Shown: piece after piece, positions 30,883-32,271 of the stretch
Layout: each line of letters begins with the position of its first letter
How positions within the stretch are numbered: position 1 is the stretch's first letter
From: a virus
Reading direction: 5' to 3' (one strand)
IMG/VR virus record: IMGVR_UViG_3300049460_000384
Span: 1-32,271 of that record
Length of the DNA: 32,271 nucleotides
Notes under the pieces: generated by a model
Database searches by the model: none
What the model was told of the DNA's origin: nothing
Seen by the model: the letters and a program-made list of their open reading frames with translations, nothing else
Program-made: the position numbers and the translations under genes

Positions 30883-31973
30883 ACAGTTCCGCCTGGGCTA
30901 ACGGGGCCATCAGCGCGCCGAAGTTCCGTCTGACGATGGAAGGTGCCGACATCACGCAGAAGATTGAAAAACGGCTTATCAGCCTGACGCTCACGGACAA
31001 CCGCGGATTTGAGGCTGACCAGCTGGATATTCAGATGGACGATGCGGACGGCCTGCTGCAGCTTCCCCGCCGGGGCGTGGCACTGACGCTGGCGCTGGGG
31101 TGGGAGGGGCAGCTGCTTATCCCCAAAGGCACCTACACGGTTGATGAAATTGAACACTCGGGATCGCCTGACCGGCTGACGCTTCGCGCGCGCAGCGCCG
31201 ACTTTCGCGAGACGCTCAACACCAAGCGCGAAAAGTCATGGCATAAGGTCACGGTGGGCGACATTACGCGCGATATTGCGGCCAGGCATAAGCTGAAGCT
31301 GGCGCTGGGTGATGATGTGGCAAAGCTTGCCATTGACCATCTGGATCAGACGAACGAATCAGACGCCAGCTTTCTGATGCGACTTGCGCGCCAGTCCGGG
31401 GCGCTTGCCTGCGTGAAAAATGGCAGCCTGCTGTTTATCCGCCAGGGGCAGGGGAAAACGGCCAGCGGAAAGGTGTTGCCGGTTATCACCCTTCAGCGCA
31501 GGGACGGCGACAGCCACCGGTTTAGCCTGGCAGATCGGGATGCTTACACGGGCGTGATAGCCAGCTGGCTGCACACGCGGGAGCCGGTGAAGAAGGAAGT
31601 CACGAAGGTGAAGCGCAGGCGCAAAACCACGGCAAAGAAAAAAGAGCCGGAGGCTAAGCAGGGTGATTATCTGGTCGGCACGGATGAAAACGTGCTGGTG
31701 CTTAGCCGGACATATGCCAGCCGCGCTAATGCAGAGCGGGCAGCCAAAATGCATTGGGAACGACTGCAGCGGGGCGTGGCCACGTTTTCAATTGAGCTGG
31801 CGCGCGGCAGGGCTGAGCTTTACACGGAGATGCCGGTAAAGGTGAGCGGGTTCAAGCAGCAGATTGATGCGGCGGAATGGATCATCACCACGCTGACCCA
31901 CAATCTGGGCGACAGCGGGTTTACGACCAGTCTGGAGCTGGAAGTAAAAATTGATGGGCTAGAAATGGAATAA
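30879..31973 (+). CDS. D: Baseplate hub protein gpD
   Basis: 364 aa (P2 gpD 387), the phage late control gene D family (gp27-like hub). It carries the spike gpV. Conserved text: PKFRLTMEGADITQKIEKRLISLTLTDNRGFEADQLDIQMDD and QTNESDASFLMRLARQSGALACVKNGSLLFI. A lysine- and arginine-rich insert (KKEVTKVKRRRKTTAKKKE, about residues 237-255) is noteworthy. It is the last structural gene before ogr. Confidence 0.96.
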   Translation: MNSSAWANGAISAPKFRLTMEGADITQKIEKRLISLTLTDNRGFEADQLDIQMDDADGLLQLPRRGVALTLALGWEGQLLIPKGTYTVDEIEHSGSPDRLTLRARSADFRETLNTKREKSWHKVTVGDITRDIAARHKLKLALGDDVAKLAIDHLDQTNESDASFLMRLARQSGALACVKNGSLLFIRQGQGKTASGKVLPVITLQRRDGDSHRFSLADRDAYTGVIASWLHTREPVKKEVTKVKRRRKTTAKKKEPEAKQGDYLVGTDENVLVLSRTYASRANAERAAKMHWERLQRGVATFSIELARGRAELYTEMPVKVSGFKQQIDAAEWIITTLTHNLGDSGFTTSLELEVKIDGLEME

Positions 31974-32011
31974 AGTGATTCCTATTGGGGCCAATTTATC
32001 TATATACTCGC

Positions 32012-32029
32012 CACAAGTTCCCACTTGTG
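32012..32029. promoter_or_regulatory. Palindrome in the ogr control region
   Basis: CACAAGT (32012-32018), TCCC, ACTTGTG (32023-32029) is a perfect 7-bp inverted repeat 23 bases upstream of the ogr start. A -10-like TATACT (32003-32008) lies just before it, without a good -35. In phage 186 the ogr homologue B has its own promoter repressed by CI; this dyad could be the equivalent operator, although it does not resemble the dyad at 1673-1701. Confidence 0.45.
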
Positions 32030-32052
32030 TACAAATAACGGAGTATTTAACT

Positions 32053-32271
32053 ATGATGAACTGTCCATTATGTGGGGGCGCAGCGCATACCCGCAGTAGT
32101 TTTCAAGTCTCGAAGGATACCAAAGAAAGATATAACCAGTGTCAGAACATCAACTGCAGTTGCACGTTCAAGTCCTTAGAAACCGTAGCCAAGATCATCA
32201 TGCAACCCGGAACGGTCAAACCAGTTCCGCCTCACCCGGATAGATCACTGCAAGGCGCGCTTTGGCTCTAA
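32053..32271 (+). CDS. ogr: Late gene activator Ogr (zinc finger)
   Basis: 72 aa, the same length as P2 Ogr. A single C4 zinc finger is complete: C4-x2-C7 (NCPLCGG) and C30-x4-C35 (QCQNINCS), with the conserved KERYNQCQNINC between. It binds TGT-N12-ACA-type dyads near -55 of late promoters and contacts the alpha subunit of RNA polymerase. The start ATG 32053 gives MMNCPLC, matching MFHCPLC of P2; GGAG at 32040-32043 is the ribosome site. Its stop is the last triplet of the window, so attR should follow at once. Confidence 0.96.
   Translation: MMNCPLCGGAAHTRSSFQVSKDTKERYNQCQNINCSCTFKSLETVAKIIMQPGTVKPVPPHPDRSLQGALWL

Noticed and set aside
1-32271. CRISPR arrays, tRNA genes, rRNA genes and insertion sequences
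   Set aside because: Reading through the window I saw no regularly spaced repeats, tRNA-like clover-leaf sequence or transposase; apart from int no mobile-element recombinase is present.

Overview
The window is an essentially complete P2/186-type temperate phage genome (Peduovirus-like) in prophage order. It runs from the stop codon of the integrase (base 1) to the stop codon of the late activator ogr (base 32271). The attachment sites must lie just outside. Gene order, protein lengths and recognisable P2/186 families at nearly every locus point to a host in the Enterobacterales; I cannot name the genus. Structural genes are GC-rich, while three cargo genes or gene pairs are strikingly AT-rich and look horizontally acquired.

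Layout. (1) 1-2518: lysogeny control of the 186 kind. int and cI are on the minus strand, and apl/cox and cII on the plus strand. Face-to-face promoters pR and pL flank a palindromic operator, and a CII-type site TGTTTG-N13-CAAACA lies at the cII start. (2) 2526-7283: early operon with fil, three small genes, a Dam-type methylase, a puzzling interval open on both strands (4392-4986), and the HUH replication protein A. (3) 7350-7886: a canonical LexA box in front of two small genes, syntenic with the SOS-induced tum antirepressor operon of 186, followed by a terminator. (4) About 7898-8043: packaging region with a cos core at 8025-8043 like that of P2/186. (5) 8097-11330: AT-rich cargo in the known accessory hotspot between A and Q. 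It holds a two-gene unit (membrane protein plus 100-aa partner) and a single-chain GmrSD-like DUF262/DUF1524 restriction protein. (6) 11371-19800: Q and P leftward; O, N, M, L, X, holin, lysozyme, lysB/lysC, R and S rightward. (7) 19811-21253: an AT-rich minus-strand HEPN (ApeA-like) cargo gene wedged between S and V. (8) 21329-31973: V-W-J-I-H-G and FI-FII-E(E')-T-U-D, then ogr at 32053.

How the parts work together. CI holds pR off. DNA damage would relieve LexA and express the tum-position genes, which by analogy with 186 would inactivate CI. Protein A then starts rolling-circle replication. Ogr switches on late genes; three TTGT-N12-ACAA dyads (O/P, V and FI promoters) are the probable Ogr sites. 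The two AT-rich cargo regions probably protect the lysogen against other phages. The most novel candidates are the two-gene unit at 8097-9000, the doubly open interval at 4392-4986, and a His-to-Tyr change at the expected catalytic position of the O scaffold protease.
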